64,000 nucleotides of DNA, taken from assembly GCF_016765585.1 (NCBI RefSeq), contig NZ_JAESWC010000014.1, forward strand, positions 124,001 through 188,000. Reading direction: 5' to 3'. How positions within the stretch are numbered: the first letter of the stretch is position 1; every line of letters starts with the position of its first letter. This DNA comes from Clostridium rhizosphaerae (GTDB lineage Bacteria > Bacillota > Clostridia > Clostridiales > Clostridiaceae). The notes beneath the pieces are model-generated. The model was not told the origin of the DNA, searched no databases, and saw only the letters and a list, made by a program, of their open reading frames with translations. Made by a program: the position numbers and the translations under genes. This document shows, one piece after another, positions 18,777-27,441 of this stretch.

Positions 18777-19118
18777 ATGAATGCATATTTATATTGTATA
18801 TTTTTATCACTAATATTTATGTTTGTAACAATCTATTATTCTCGAAAAAGGAGCCTGGATCTTAGATATTGCATATTTTGGCTTGCCATTTCATCAGCAC
18901 TAATTATTTTAAGTATTAACAAAAATATATTAGACACTATTTCAAAGAGGATTGGGATTTATTATCCACCTGCGCTTTTATTTGTTACCGGAATAATCTT
19001 CAGTTTCTTATTAGCCTTTATACTAACAATTGAAGTTTCAGATTTAAAGAGAAGAGTTATAAATTTAACACAAGAACTTGCTATACTAAAAAGTACTTCG
19101 GAGGCTGACGATGAATAA
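18777..19118 (+). CDS. DUF2304 small membrane protein
   Basis: The 113-residue protein has three membrane segments and a C-terminal coiled coil ('EVSDLKRRVINLTQELAIL'). It fits DUF2304, commonly found beside DPM-like glycosyltransferases, where it probably anchors or assists the enzyme. It has an AGGGGG site and lies 25 bases after the glycosyltransferase; its end overlaps the next start by 8 bases. Confidence 0.8.
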   Translation: MNAYLYCIFLSLIFMFVTIYYSRKRSLDLRYCIFWLAISSALIILSINKNILDTISKRIGIYYPPALLFVTGIIFSFLLAFILTIEVSDLKRRVINLTQELAILKSTSEADDE

Positions 19119-19464
19119 ACTATACGGATTGCTAGCTATTAATATATTGTTATTGGTTTCTGGACAAACTCTTTGGAAGATAGGCTTGAATAACACTGCT
19201 CTTCAATTTAACTTAAGCTCAGTAATAAAATTATTTATGAATGTATATATTTTTTCAGGACTTGTCTTATATGGCTTTGCAACTATGATTTGGTTTTACA
19301 TTTTATCAAAAGCGGATTTGTCCTTGGTTTATCCTCTTCAGAGTTTATGCTATGTTGCAGCGGCTTTTGCAGCAATTCTTGTATTTAAAGAGAAAGTTCC
19401 TCCTACAAGATGGGCAGGAATACTCCTTATAGTTCTAGGAGCTTATTTCGTATCAAAAAAATAG
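19111..19464 (+). CDS. EamA/SMR-like small transporter (ArnE/F type)
   Basis: The 117-residue protein has four membrane helices with 'LSLVYPLQSLCYVAAAFAAI' and the 'PPTRWAGILLIVLGAYFV' ending of small multidrug-resistance-like proteins. In glycolipid loci such half-size proteins flip undecaprenyl-linked sugars across the membrane, and the neighbours suggest that job here. Single four-helix units work as dimers. Confidence 0.8.
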   Translation: MNKLYGLLAINILLLVSGQTLWKIGLNNTALQFNLSSVIKLFMNVYIFSGLVLYGFATMIWFYILSKADLSLVYPLQSLCYVAAAFAAILVFKEKVPPTRWAGILLIVLGAYFVSKK

Positions 19465-19475
19465 GAGGATATATA

Positions 19476-20765
19476 ATGTTTAGTTTAAAAAACGAATCGC
19501 GATTTACAAAAATTATTTTATTAATTATACCAAGCATATTTTTCTTAATCTGCTTGTATACAATATTCAAATACGGAAATTCTACTTTGCTCGGAAGCTT
19601 GGAAACTTATGATAATGATGATGTTAAATATATAAGAAGTGCTCGTACTTTACTTGATACAGGTGTATTAACTTATAAAAACACAACTAGTCCTACAGTT
19701 TTTATAATGCCCGGTTTACCTTATGTTTTATCATTTTTCATGAAACTATTTGGTACAATGAACGGTGTTGCTGCCTTCAGAGTTATGCAAGCTGTTCTTC
19801 AGGCACTTTCGCTTTTATTAATATTTTTCATAGGAAGAAAAGTTTTTAATAGTAAAATAGGCTTAATTGCTGTATTCTTGGATGCTATATATATACCTGA
19901 AATCTGGGCATCTAATCTAATTCTTACCGAAGTTATATTTAAATTTCTATTTTTACTGCTTATTTACTTTTGTTTATATGCTGTTGAAAATAAGAAAACT
20001 ATATATTACATAATAGGAGGCATAATATGGGGACTTTCAGCATTATTCAGACCGCCTATAGCTCTTTTTCCTATAGTTATATTGATTATGTGGATAAAGG
20101 GAAAATATAGTATTTCTTCTATTATTAAATATACTGTTCTAGTATCCTCTATCTTTGTTATGATAATGAGTCCTTGGTGGATACGTAACTACAAATTATT
20201 TAATACATTTATCCCATTCACTGTTTCAAGCGGGAACCCTATGCTTCAAGGAACTTACATAAACTATAATGACGAAGATGGAAGTGATTCATATATAGAT
20301 AGATCTCACTTTAAATACACTGATGATGAGATAGAAAACGACAAAACTGAAACCGAGATTGCAAAGCTTCGAATAAAAACTTTAGTTCCTCAAAAACCAC
20401 TGCAATATTTATATTGGTATACTGTAGGTAAGACTGTTCATCAGTTTAGTTCTCCTTTTTATTGGAGAGAAATATTAGGTTTTGAAAGTATATCTGTACT
20501 AAAATATCATCTATTTTTAATAACCTTATTTATCGTAAGTATTTTTATCTTCTTATTTAAAAGAAAGACCTACAACAATTTCTCACTGCTGATTAATTCT
20601 GTTATTTATTTAAACTGCATATATCTTCCTTTCTTCTGTTTTTCAAGATATATGTTTCCTATAATGCCTATAATATCTATCTCTGCAGCTTTTGTTATTT
20701 CCGAAGTAAAAGAACTTTTGATAAAATTGATTTATTTATGTCGTAATCGTCCCTATGTTATATAA
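19476..20765 (+). CDS. Membrane glycosyltransferase, GT39/ArnT-like
   Basis: The 429-residue integral membrane protein has about ten helices and an acidic pair in the first outer loop ('SLETYDNDDVKYIRSARTLL'), as in GT-C enzymes such as PMT/ArnT that use lipid-phosphate sugars. It probably transfers the sugar made by the upstream glycosyltransferase to a surface acceptor, unknown here. The ATG at 19476 follows ATAGGAGGAT; a longer frame from 19410 overlaps the previous gene and is not needed. Last gene of the operon. Confidence 0.83.
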   Translation: MFSLKNESRFTKIILLIIPSIFFLICLYTIFKYGNSTLLGSLETYDNDDVKYIRSARTLLDTGVLTYKNTTSPTVFIMPGLPYVLSFFMKLFGTMNGVAAFRVMQAVLQALSLLLIFFIGRKVFNSKIGLIAVFLDAIYIPEIWASNLILTEVIFKFLFLLLIYFCLYAVENKKTIYYIIGGIIWGLSALFRPPIALFPIVILIMWIKGKYSISSIIKYTVLVSSIFVMIMSPWWIRNYKLFNTFIPFTVSSGNPMLQGTYINYNDEDGSDSYIDRSHFKYTDDEIENDKTETEIAKLRIKTLVPQKPLQYLYWYTVGKTVHQFSSPFYWREILGFESISVLKYHLFLITLFIVSIFIFLFKRKTYNNFSLLINSVIYLNCIYLPFFCFSRYMFPIMPIISISAAFVISEVKELLIKLIYLCRNRPYVI

Positions 20766-20861
20766 ATATTTATATATTTTTAAGAACAAATAAATATAAG
20801 AATAAAAGAATATAAGAATATGTGGGTTTTCTGCAAGCTACAATCTTATTAATTTATTTTT

Positions 20862-20899
20862 AATATATCCAATGCAAGAACTTTATTGCATTGGATATT
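20862..20899 (+). terminator. Hairpin downstream of the glycosylation operon
   Basis: Fourteen-base stem around ATCCAATGCAA / TTGCATTGGAT about 100 bases after the last stop codon. No T-run follows, but a second T-rich hairpin lies at 20911. Confidence 0.6.
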
Positions 20900-20910
20900 T
20901 AATACAAAAT

Positions 20911-20942
20911 AAAAAAGTATAGTTTTTCAACTATACTTTTTT
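20911..20942 (-). terminator. Terminator of the tRNA operon
   Basis: Stem AAAAAAGTATAGTT / AACTATACTTTTTT, T-rich on both sides, starting directly at the 3' end of the last tRNA. Confidence 0.85.
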
Positions 20943-21018
20943 GGCGACTCAGAAGGGGCTCGAACCCTCGACCTCCGGCGTGACAGGCCGGCACTCTAAC
21001 CAACTGAGCTACTGAGCC
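20942..21018 (-). tRNA. tRNA-Asp(GTC), copy 1
   Basis: Complete cloverleaf on the minus strand with encoded CCA. Acceptor GGCTCAG pairs with CTGAGTC, discriminator G, anticodon GTC. Identical to the copy at 21300-21376. Last gene of the operon. Confidence 0.96.
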
Positions 21019-21047
21019 ATATTTTATTTTTAGTGATTAACTCACTA

Positions 21048-21123
21048 TGGTGGGCACAACAGGGATCGAACCTGTGACCCTCTGCTTGTAAGGCAGATGC
21101 TCTCCCAGCTGAGCTATGCGCCC
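21048..21123 (-). tRNA. tRNA-Val(TAC), copy 1
   Basis: Complete minus-strand tRNA starting GGGCGCATAGCTCAG, anticodon TAC, CCA encoded. Identical to the copy at 21405-21480. Confidence 0.96.
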
Positions 21124-21129
21124 ATAGTG

Positions 21130-21204
21130 TGGTGACTCATGGGGGAATCGAACCCCCGTTACCACCGTGAAAGGGTGGTGTCTTGACCGCTTGACCAATG
21201 AGCC
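21130..21204 (-). tRNA. tRNA-Glu(TTC), copy 1
   Basis: Complete minus-strand tRNA starting GGCTCATTGGTCAAG, anticodon TTC, CCA encoded. Identical to the copy at 21487-21561. Confidence 0.96.
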
Positions 21205-21217
21205 ATATTAAATTTAG

Positions 21218-21292
21218 TGGAGCTGGCAATAGGAATCGAACCTACAACCTGCTGATTACAAGTCAGCTGCTCTACCGTTGAGCCATGCCAGC
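21218..21292 (-). tRNA. tRNA-Thr(TGT)
   Basis: Complete minus-strand tRNA; acceptor GCTGGCA pairs with TGCCAGC, anticodon TGT, CCA encoded. Only single-copy tRNA of the operon, between the two Glu-Val-Asp sets. Confidence 0.96.
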
Positions 21293-21299
21293 ATAATAA

Positions 21300-21376
21300 T
21301 GGCGACTCAGAAGGGGCTCGAACCCTCGACCTCCGGCGTGACAGGCCGGCACTCTAACCAACTGAGCTACTGAGCC
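21300..21376 (-). tRNA. tRNA-Asp(GTC), copy 2
   Basis: Identical in sequence to the tRNA at 20942-21018, anticodon GTC, CCA encoded. Confidence 0.96.
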
Positions 21377-21404
21377 ATATTATTTTTTAGTGATTAACTC
21401 ACTA

Positions 21405-21480
21405 TGGTGGGCACAACAGGGATCGAACCTGTGACCCTCTGCTTGTAAGGCAGATGCTCTCCCAGCTGAGCTATGCGCCC
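21405..21480 (-). tRNA. tRNA-Val(TAC), copy 2
   Basis: Identical to the tRNA at 21048-21123, anticodon TAC, CCA encoded. The spacer to the next tRNA is also duplicated. Confidence 0.96.
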
Positions 21481-21486
21481 ATAGTG

Positions 21487-21561
21487 TGGTGACTCATGGG
21501 GGAATCGAACCCCCGTTACCACCGTGAAAGGGTGGTGTCTTGACCGCTTGACCAATGAGCC
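21487..21561 (-). tRNA. tRNA-Glu(TTC), copy 2 (first gene of the operon)
   Basis: Identical to the tRNA at 21130-21204, anticodon TTC, CCA encoded. It is promoter-proximal. Confidence 0.96.
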
Positions 21562-21600
21562 ATGTTTTGTCTCAGCCGCCTTGGCGACCCGACATAGAAT

Positions 21601-21629
21601 ATAATACATAAAATTTTAACTTATGTCAA
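21601..21629 (-). promoter_or_regulatory. Strong promoter of the tRNA operon
   Basis: On the minus strand a perfect TTGACA (21629-21624), a 17-base spacer and TATTAT (21606-21601), about 40 bases upstream of the first tRNA. Its quality suits stable-RNA transcription. Confidence 0.88.
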
Positions 21630-21742
21630 CAGATTTTTTTATATTTTTTTCTTTTTTTTATTGTTACATTTTACCTTGTACAACAAGCTCTCTATATCTC
21701 TGCCTTTCTCCATTTTTCTTTAGTTATTGAAAACATAAGTAG

Positions 21743-22090
21743 ATTGCGAAATAAAATTTCCGCAGGCTGTGGTATAAAGATCTTAGGGCCTAGTGCAGAA
21801 AATAATATATAAGATTAATTGAGTACTTTGCCCATGTTCTTGGCGAAGTGAAGTCATAAAACTTAGAGCCTCTCTTCTGAGCTAACAAAAGTGCAACATG
21901 ATAGAAAAATTTATTATAGAAGCTTCGCTTAATAAGCATCAACAGATAAAGCGAATTCCTAGAGGCTCTTAGTTTTATGACTTCACGAACCTTAGAACAG
22001 TAGCAAAGTAATCACTAAGATTATATATTATTTTCCACAAAAAGCCCTACGGACTTTGAAGCGTAACCTACGATAACTTTAGTTCACAAT
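21743..22090. repeat. Long palindrome, type A (single copy)
   Basis: A 348-bp imperfect inverted repeat with ends ATTGCG and CACAAT. Inner arms carry CTTAGAGCCTCTCTTCTGAG and the near complement CTAGAGGCTCTTAG, plus AATAATATATAAG arms. Close relatives lie at 51572-51910 and 60609-60935, and a sister type (B) at 52148-52490 and 60083-60428. It fills the gap between the tRNA promoter region and the stop codon of the CoA-binding gene. No coding capacity. The remaining bases 21630-21742 hold only T-rich sequence. Confidence 0.9.
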
Positions 22091-22106
22091 TTACTTAAGT
22101 TTCGTT

Positions 22107-22490
22107 CTAAACTTTTCTATTGTAATAAGAAAGTTCTACTAAAGCACAGCTTTCTATTGCTGTTATGTCATTATTTTTACAGAATTCTATTATATCTTCG
22201 CTCTCTGCACCTGGTTGGATAAGCACTTTGTCAATCTTTAATTCCAAGGCTTCCTTCATAATATTTAAGCCTGTTATTGGATTGATACATAAATCTATAA
22301 CATCTATTTTATAGTCTACATCCTTTAAGTTTTTGTGAAGTGTGTTTGTGTTATCCCTGGGGTTTACCCCCTCCACGTTAAAATCAGCAGCTTTTAGAGA
22401 ATTTAAAATCCTGTGTGCATATTTGCTGCTGTTCAGCACATCTCCGATAACTACCCAATTTTTATAATTTAATAATTCTTGAGCCTGCAT
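22107..22490 (-). CDS. CoA-binding domain protein (YccU/YneT-like)
   Basis: The 127-residue Rossmann-type protein has 'WVVIGDVLNSSKYAHRIL', 'IDLCINPITGLNIM' and 'VLIQPGAESEDIIEFC', matching the small CoA_binding_2 family. No reaction is established for this family. I start at 22490, which has AAGGAAGG 7 bases upstream, rather than 22511. Its stop codon lies 16 bases from the type A palindrome, which may act as its terminator. Confidence 0.82.
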   Translation of the reverse strand: MQAQELLNYKNWVVIGDVLNSSKYAHRILNSLKAADFNVEGVNPRDNTNTLHKNLKDVDYKIDVIDLCINPITGLNIMKEALELKIDKVLIQPGAESEDIIEFCKNNDITAIESCALVELSYYNRKV

Positions 22491-22544
22491 AAGATCACCT
22501 TCCTTTATCATTATTATACTCCAAATTTATTATATAATAACAAA

Positions 22545-22590
22545 ATAGTCTTTATACAAGCCGGTTAATATCATCTGGTATAAAGACTAT
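22545..22590 (-). terminator. Terminator of the 198-aa hypothetical gene
   Basis: Perfect 13-bp stem ATAGTCTTTATAC / GTATAAAGACTAT with a 20-nt loop and a T-rich 3' side on the minus strand. Confidence 0.75.
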
Positions 22591-22598
22591 AACAAAAA

Positions 22599-23195
22599 CT
22601 ACATGCCTGAAACAAGTTTATTTTTTGAATTATTTTCTGAAGCTACACTATTTTTCAACACATCATTTAACATATGCTTATATCTATCAACACTTTTTTC
22701 TTTTTCTTCTATTTCTCTTTTTATATGCTTTATATTTTCAAAACACCCTTCTATAAAATCATTAAGATTTATTTCCTTAAAGGTTATACTAAATTTATCT
22801 GCATATTTTTCACCTATAATTGTTACATCTAATGGAATTGAGTTATTAACAACTAAAACAAGCCTCTTATCCCATACACCTCTTTTACTTATCTTATATT
22901 CATCCTTTAATACCTCAAGACTATCTAATCTGCTATTAGTTTCGCCTTCTATACCTTCAATTAGCGCTGCATATAAGGCAGCTGATATATAATTATTTAG
23001 CTTTACTTTTAATATATCGCTATAACTTACTATAAGCTTGTCAATGTCGGTTTCAGGTATTAACTCTACGTCTTCTATATTTACAGCAGTTCTTTCATTA
23101 TTATCATCAACAACAACCATATCATAATTCATACCTTGAACCTTGTATTCATCATTATAATTAGAAAGTTTTTCATTTATTATTTTTATTCTCAT
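22599..23195 (-). CDS. Hypothetical protein, 198 aa
   Basis: I do not recognise this family. The protein is soluble, with a mixed N-terminal part ('YNDEYKVQGMNYDMVVVDDN'), a Leu/Ile-rich middle, and a C-terminal helix with coiled-coil character ('IKREIEEKEKSVDRYKHML'). The ATG has AAAGGAGAG 6 bases upstream and the gene has its own terminator, so it is real. Confidence 0.68.
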   Translation of the reverse strand: MRIKIINEKLSNYNDEYKVQGMNYDMVVVDDNNERTAVNIEDVELIPETDIDKLIVSYSDILKVKLNNYISAALYAALIEGIEGETNSRLDSLEVLKDEYKISKRGVWDKRLVLVVNNSIPLDVTIIGEKYADKFSITFKEINLNDFIEGCFENIKHIKREIEEKEKSVDRYKHMLNDVLKNSVASENNSKNKLVSGM

Positions 23196-23424
23196 AAAAA
23201 ACTCTCCTTTCTATCTTCTCTATGGCTTAATTATATTTTAATAAACTCATCGTTACAAAGGTAATTTTACCCCTAGTTTCTAATTAGTATTTAATTGTTT
23301 ATGCCAAAAGGTTTACAACTTTTTATGAAAATATAAAATATTTTTCTAATATATTCAAAAAGCTGACTTTAGGATAAAATATATAAATGATATGTAATTT
23401 TGTTAACCTAAGGGAGAGATTAAT

Positions 23425-24657
23425 TTGAAGCACGATATTTTAATTGTAGGCGGCGGAGCTTCCGGAATTATGGCAGCAATTTTAGCTCATGACTTTGGAA
23501 TGAATGCAGCTTTAATAGAAGGTAATGATAGAATCGGCAAAAAGCTTCTAACTACCGGAAATGGAAGATGTAATATTACAAATAAATATATAGAAGCATA
23601 TAGATATCACAGCAGTAATAAGGATTTTTATACACCTGTCTTAGATAGCTTTAAAGTAAATGATACTATTAGCTTTTTTTCCTCTATCGGACTACCCCTC
23701 ATTACTTTGGATGAAGGCAAAATGTACCCAATGTCTCTTCAAGCTTCTTCTGTACTTGATATAATGAGGCTTGCCCTTGAAGATAGAGGTATACCGGTTT
23801 ATTTAAATTCCAAAGTTAAATCAATAACTAAGAAGAAAACAGGTTTTATTGTTGAAACTTCCAATGGTGAAGTTTATGAAAGCAGCAAGGTAATATTAGC
23901 CTCTGGCGGAAAGACTCTTGCAGCTACCGGATCAGATGGATCTGGATATACCTTGGCAAAAAGCTTTGGGCATAAACTAATAACTCCAATACCTGCTCTT
24001 GTGCAGCTAAAACTTGATTATAAAAACTTAAAAGCTCTTTCCGGGGTGAAATTTAATGGTATTGCTGAAGTGCTTGTTAATGACGAATTAAAAAGAAGAG
24101 AATTTGGAGAGATACTATTTACAGATTACGGTATCTCAGGTCCGCCAACACTCCAATTGAGCAGGACAGCTTCTTCTGCTCTTTCTAAAGGAAGCGATGT
24201 AAAAATTAAGGTTAATATGATGTATACAATGAAAAGTGATGAACTAGAGAATTTCTTTGAAACCCATTTTGCCTTATTCGGTCATAGAAGCCTTCATGAT
24301 GCTTTTATAGGAATAGTAAACAAAAAGCTTATACCAATAATTCTAAAGGAAGCAGGTATTAGCAACATTCATAAGCCATGCTGGGACCTAGACTACAGAG
24401 AAAAGAAAAACTTATACAATCTCTTAAACTGCTGGGAGTTTAAGGTTTCAGATACAAACTCCTTCACTAATGCACAAGTAACTGCAGGCGGCATTGACAC
24501 AGCTGATATCAACCCAGAAACTTTAGAATCAAAGCTTGTTCCTAATTTATACTTTACCGGAGAAATATTAGATGTTGATGGAGACTGTGGCGGCTTTAAT
24601 CTTCAATGGGCTTGGAGCTCAGCTTATTCTGCAATAAAAAGTGCAAGCGGAAGATAG
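23425..24657 (+). CDS. HI0933/BaiN-family flavoprotein
   Basis: The 410-residue flavoprotein starts with the FAD Rossmann motif 'ILIVGGGASGIMAAILA', has 'GNGRCNITN', the insertion domain of the HI0933 family, and the C-terminal 'GEILDVDGDCGGFNLQWAW' FAD-binding signature. BaiN and relatives are NAD(P)H-dependent reductases; the substrate here is unknown. The start is TTG with AAGGGAGAG upstream. Single gene. Confidence 0.9.
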   Translation: MKHDILIVGGGASGIMAAILAHDFGMNAALIEGNDRIGKKLLTTGNGRCNITNKYIEAYRYHSSNKDFYTPVLDSFKVNDTISFFSSIGLPLITLDEGKMYPMSLQASSVLDIMRLALEDRGIPVYLNSKVKSITKKKTGFIVETSNGEVYESSKVILASGGKTLAATGSDGSGYTLAKSFGHKLITPIPALVQLKLDYKNLKALSGVKFNGIAEVLVNDELKRREFGEILFTDYGISGPPTLQLSRTASSALSKGSDVKIKVNMMYTMKSDELENFFETHFALFGHRSLHDAFIGIVNKKLIPIILKEAGISNIHKPCWDLDYREKKNLYNLLNCWEFKVSDTNSFTNAQVTAGGIDTADINPETLESKLVPNLYFTGEILDVDGDCGGFNLQWAWSSAYSAIKSASGR

Positions 24658-24691
24658 TAATTGAAAATGATAAAACCGAATTGATTTATTA

Positions 24692-24718
24692 GAAGAGGCT
24701 GTTTTAGGCAGCCTCTTC
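24692..24718. terminator. Bidirectional terminator
   Basis: Perfect 10-bp stem GAAGAGGCTG / CAGCCTCTTC between the convergent flavoprotein and histidine kinase genes. Confidence 0.85.
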
Positions 24719-24726
24719 ATTTCTAA

Positions 24727-26574
24727 TTATTGCATTATGTCTGAAAACTCAATATTAATCTTTTCAAGACTTTCCCCAGATATAGCTTTCTCTTCCTTAT
24801 TCTTTGTTGACTCCGAGACAAGCCTAATCGGTAGTTCTATTATAAATTCCGTTCCCTTTCCATACTCGCTTTCAACCTTTATACATCCCCCATGAAGCTC
24901 TATTAAAGATTTTACTATAGATAGACCTATTCCGCTTCCCTCATGACTTCTGGCAAGAGACTTGTCTACTTGCTGAAATCTTTCAAATACCAAACCCTTT
25001 TTATTTTCAGGAATTCCAATTCCATTATCTTTTACTGAAATTACAACCTTATCTTTCTTGTCATATATATTTACAGAAATTGTCCCTCCTGGATTTGTAA
25101 ACTTAATGGAGTTTGACAAAAGATTAAGCATAATTCTGTCAATCTTATCAGAATCACAAGCTATTATTTTTTCTTCTATGTCAGTATCAAAAATTAAGCT
25201 TATTCTCTTATGTTCGGTATATCCTGAAACAGAACCCGTTATATCTTCAACTATATTAACTATATTATGATTTTTAAGCTGCAGTTCAAAAAATCCTGCA
25301 TCTATTTTAGTTATATCAATTATATTGCTCACAAGTCTCAAAAGCCTATAGCAATTTAGCTGCATACTATAAATATACTTAGTAATTTTATTTTCTTCCT
25401 CTTTTATACTTCCTTCAGAAATATATAAATTCAAAAGCTGAATGGCAGATAAAATCACATTTATAGGTGTTCTGAGCTCGTGAGACACATTTGCAAAAAA
25501 CTCTGTTCTCAGTTTGTCATATTCTCTTGCCTCATTTAACAACCTTATATTTTCTTCAGAGGTTTTTTTTAGGCTTTCAAGCTTTTTTCTTTCGGTTATA
25601 TCTCTGATAACTGATACCATTGCACTTTGATTCTTAAATGGGAACATGCTCGCAGTTGCTTCTACATCGATTACACTTCCATCAAGTCTTATATACTTCT
25701 GTTCCTCAAAAGGAAGAGGAACACCATACTCTTTTAGATCAAGCTTTCTCTTGATTACTTCCTGTCTATAATCCTCATGTACAAAAGCCATCAAGTTTTT
25801 TCCTACTAGATCTTCCTGTTTTTCAACTCCTAAAAGTTCAATCGCAGCTAAGTTAGCATATAGTATCTTGAATTGACTATGTACCAATATTGCAGCTGGT
25901 GAAAGCTCAAATATTTTTCTATATCTTTCTTCACTTTGAATAAGTTCTTCCTCAACTTGTTTCTTAATTTCATCTTTCTTAATAGTGTCTATTGCAAAAG
26001 TTATATCCTCACACAAATTATTCAGCAAATTAAGTTCTTCCTGCTCAATAAAAGAATATTCTTCCGAGTAAAAAGCCATAATCCCTACAACTTTTTCTTT
26101 AAGCTTTAACGGAAAAATTATACATGAATTTATGTTATGCTTGATGATACTTCCATGCCATGGAACTCCTTCTGTTTCTTCTTTAATATTATTAGTGAAA
26201 ACATAATTACCACTATTAATGGATCTTTCAATAATTCCACCTGTCACAAACCCATTTGTATTGAATTCACGTATTAAAATAGCTGCTTCTTCATAATCCA
26301 AGCCGCATTGAGATACAGGCTCTAACAAAAAAGTTTCTTCATTAGTGATGCCAATCCAAGCCACCTTAAATAAACCTTCTTCCACAGCTATCCTGCAGGC
26401 TTCTTTATATAGTAATTCAATGTCCTTTATTCTTATGATGGCATGATTTATTTTACTCAAAATAGAATAAAGCCTATTGACTCTTCTAAGTTTATCTTTA
26501 GTGGACATTAATTGTTTTTTCCACAACCTATATCCAGCGGCATCTATTTCCGAAGACTTAAACTTTGCTCCCAT
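24727..26574 (-). CDS. Cytoplasmic GAF-PAS sensor histidine kinase
   Basis: The 615-residue kinase has no membrane segment. It carries a GAF domain (about 40-195), a PAS domain (about 215-330), a HisKA dimerisation helix with 'FFANVSHELRTPINVI' (His about 365) and an ATPase domain with 'NLLSNSIKFTNPGG', 'DNGIGIPENK' and 'GSGIGLSIVKSL'. No response regulator is adjacent, so it is an orphan sensor. The ATG at 26574 has GGAGGAAATG upstream; an ATG at 26604 would include that site. Confidence 0.92.
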   Translation of the reverse strand: MGAKFKSSEIDAAGYRLWKKQLMSTKDKLRRVNRLYSILSKINHAIIRIKDIELLYKEACRIAVEEGLFKVAWIGITNEETFLLEPVSQCGLDYEEAAILIREFNTNGFVTGGIIERSINSGNYVFTNNIKEETEGVPWHGSIIKHNINSCIIFPLKLKEKVVGIMAFYSEEYSFIEQEELNLLNNLCEDITFAIDTIKKDEIKKQVEEELIQSEERYRKIFELSPAAILVHSQFKILYANLAAIELLGVEKQEDLVGKNLMAFVHEDYRQEVIKRKLDLKEYGVPLPFEEQKYIRLDGSVIDVEATASMFPFKNQSAMVSVIRDITERKKLESLKKTSEENIRLLNEAREYDKLRTEFFANVSHELRTPINVILSAIQLLNLYISEGSIKEEENKITKYIYSMQLNCYRLLRLVSNIIDITKIDAGFFELQLKNHNIVNIVEDITGSVSGYTEHKRISLIFDTDIEEKIIACDSDKIDRIMLNLLSNSIKFTNPGGTISVNIYDKKDKVVISVKDNGIGIPENKKGLVFERFQQVDKSLARSHEGSGIGLSIVKSLIELHGGCIKVESEYGKGTEFIIELPIRLVSESTKNKEEKAISGESLEKINIEFSDIMQ

Positions 26575-26664
26575 AATCTCATTTCCTCCAACATAAACAG
26601 ACATATTTCCTTAATAATCCTATATAACATTTTATCAGATGTGACAAATTATTCAAACTAAAAA

Positions 26665-26689
26665 GGAGAAAAACTTTTAGTTTTTCTCC
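26665..26689 (-). terminator. Terminator of the PAP2-thioesterase operon
   Basis: Stem GGAGAAAAAC / GTTTTTCTCC with T5 on the minus strand; it contains the thioesterase stop codon. Confidence 0.85.
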
Positions 26690-27426
26690 CAGGTGGTTTC
26701 TATGAGTGTAAGTTCTTTTTCTTCTTTATCAACGATTTTATGAAGACATGTTGCAATATTGTCATTATTAATAATCTCAGTATTGACTTTTATAGTCTCT
26801 CCATAAGTAGTTTCTTTTTCATAAGTTACTTTCAAATTTTTAAGAGTATAATTTAAAACTACTTCCATAGGAACAGTTTCAATGGCCCAAGCTATGTACT
26901 TTACATTATTTACATGCTGATTTGTATCTATATCGCTGTATCTGACATTAAATATCTTTTCCGAATCAATTTTATCTGGTTTTTTAATATCTTCTATTTC
27001 TAATGTATTTTGGTCATTATAATCAAGTCCGTAAAATTTATATACATCTTCGCTGATTCTGCCAGGTCTCCTTCTTTCCAGGTTTATTAAGAACCATATA
27101 GACTCAGCTTTTGCTATTGTTTCTCCTTCCTTATTTAACACCTCAAAGGTTCTGTAGGCATAAAACTTCTTCATTGAATAAGGGCAAGTCTTAACAATAA
27201 TTTTTTCACCATGAACCGGATACTTAATTACATCTATATTCCATTTGTATAAAACCCAAGCTAAATTATTTTCTTTTAAATACTCGATTCCAACACCAAG
27301 CTGCTCTGATTGTGCAGTTGCTATATCACCAAAAAAATCTACTAAACTTGTTATTAAAGCTCTCCTATTATAATCTATTTCATAGTAATGTATTTCATAT
27401 TCTTTTTCATAAACAAATCCCGGCAT
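26677..27426 (-). CDS. Acyl-ACP thioesterase
   Basis: The 249-residue protein has two hot-dog domains (about 1-125 and 150-245) as in bacterial and plant acyl-ACP thioesterases, with 'YEIDYNRRALITSLVDFFGD' and the second-domain signature 'DIDTNQHVNNVKYIAW', which holds the catalytic Asn/His. It releases free fatty acids from acyl-carrier protein. It follows the PAP2 gene by 15 bases, suggesting a shared lipid role. Confidence 0.9.
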   Translation of the reverse strand: MPGFVYEKEYEIHYYEIDYNRRALITSLVDFFGDIATAQSEQLGVGIEYLKENNLAWVLYKWNIDVIKYPVHGEKIIVKTCPYSMKKFYAYRTFEVLNKEGETIAKAESIWFLINLERRRPGRISEDVYKFYGLDYNDQNTLEIEDIKKPDKIDSEKIFNVRYSDIDTNQHVNNVKYIAWAIETVPMEVVLNYTLKNLKVTYEKETTYGETIKVNTEIINNDNIATCLHKIVDKEEKELTLIETTWEKN

Positions 27427-27441
27427 AATCGATCTCCTCTT

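Noticed and set aside
21394-21609. 71-codon minus-strand frame over the tRNA cluster
   Set aside because: It runs through tRNA-Val and tRNA-Glu genes; tRNA structure explains the sequence.
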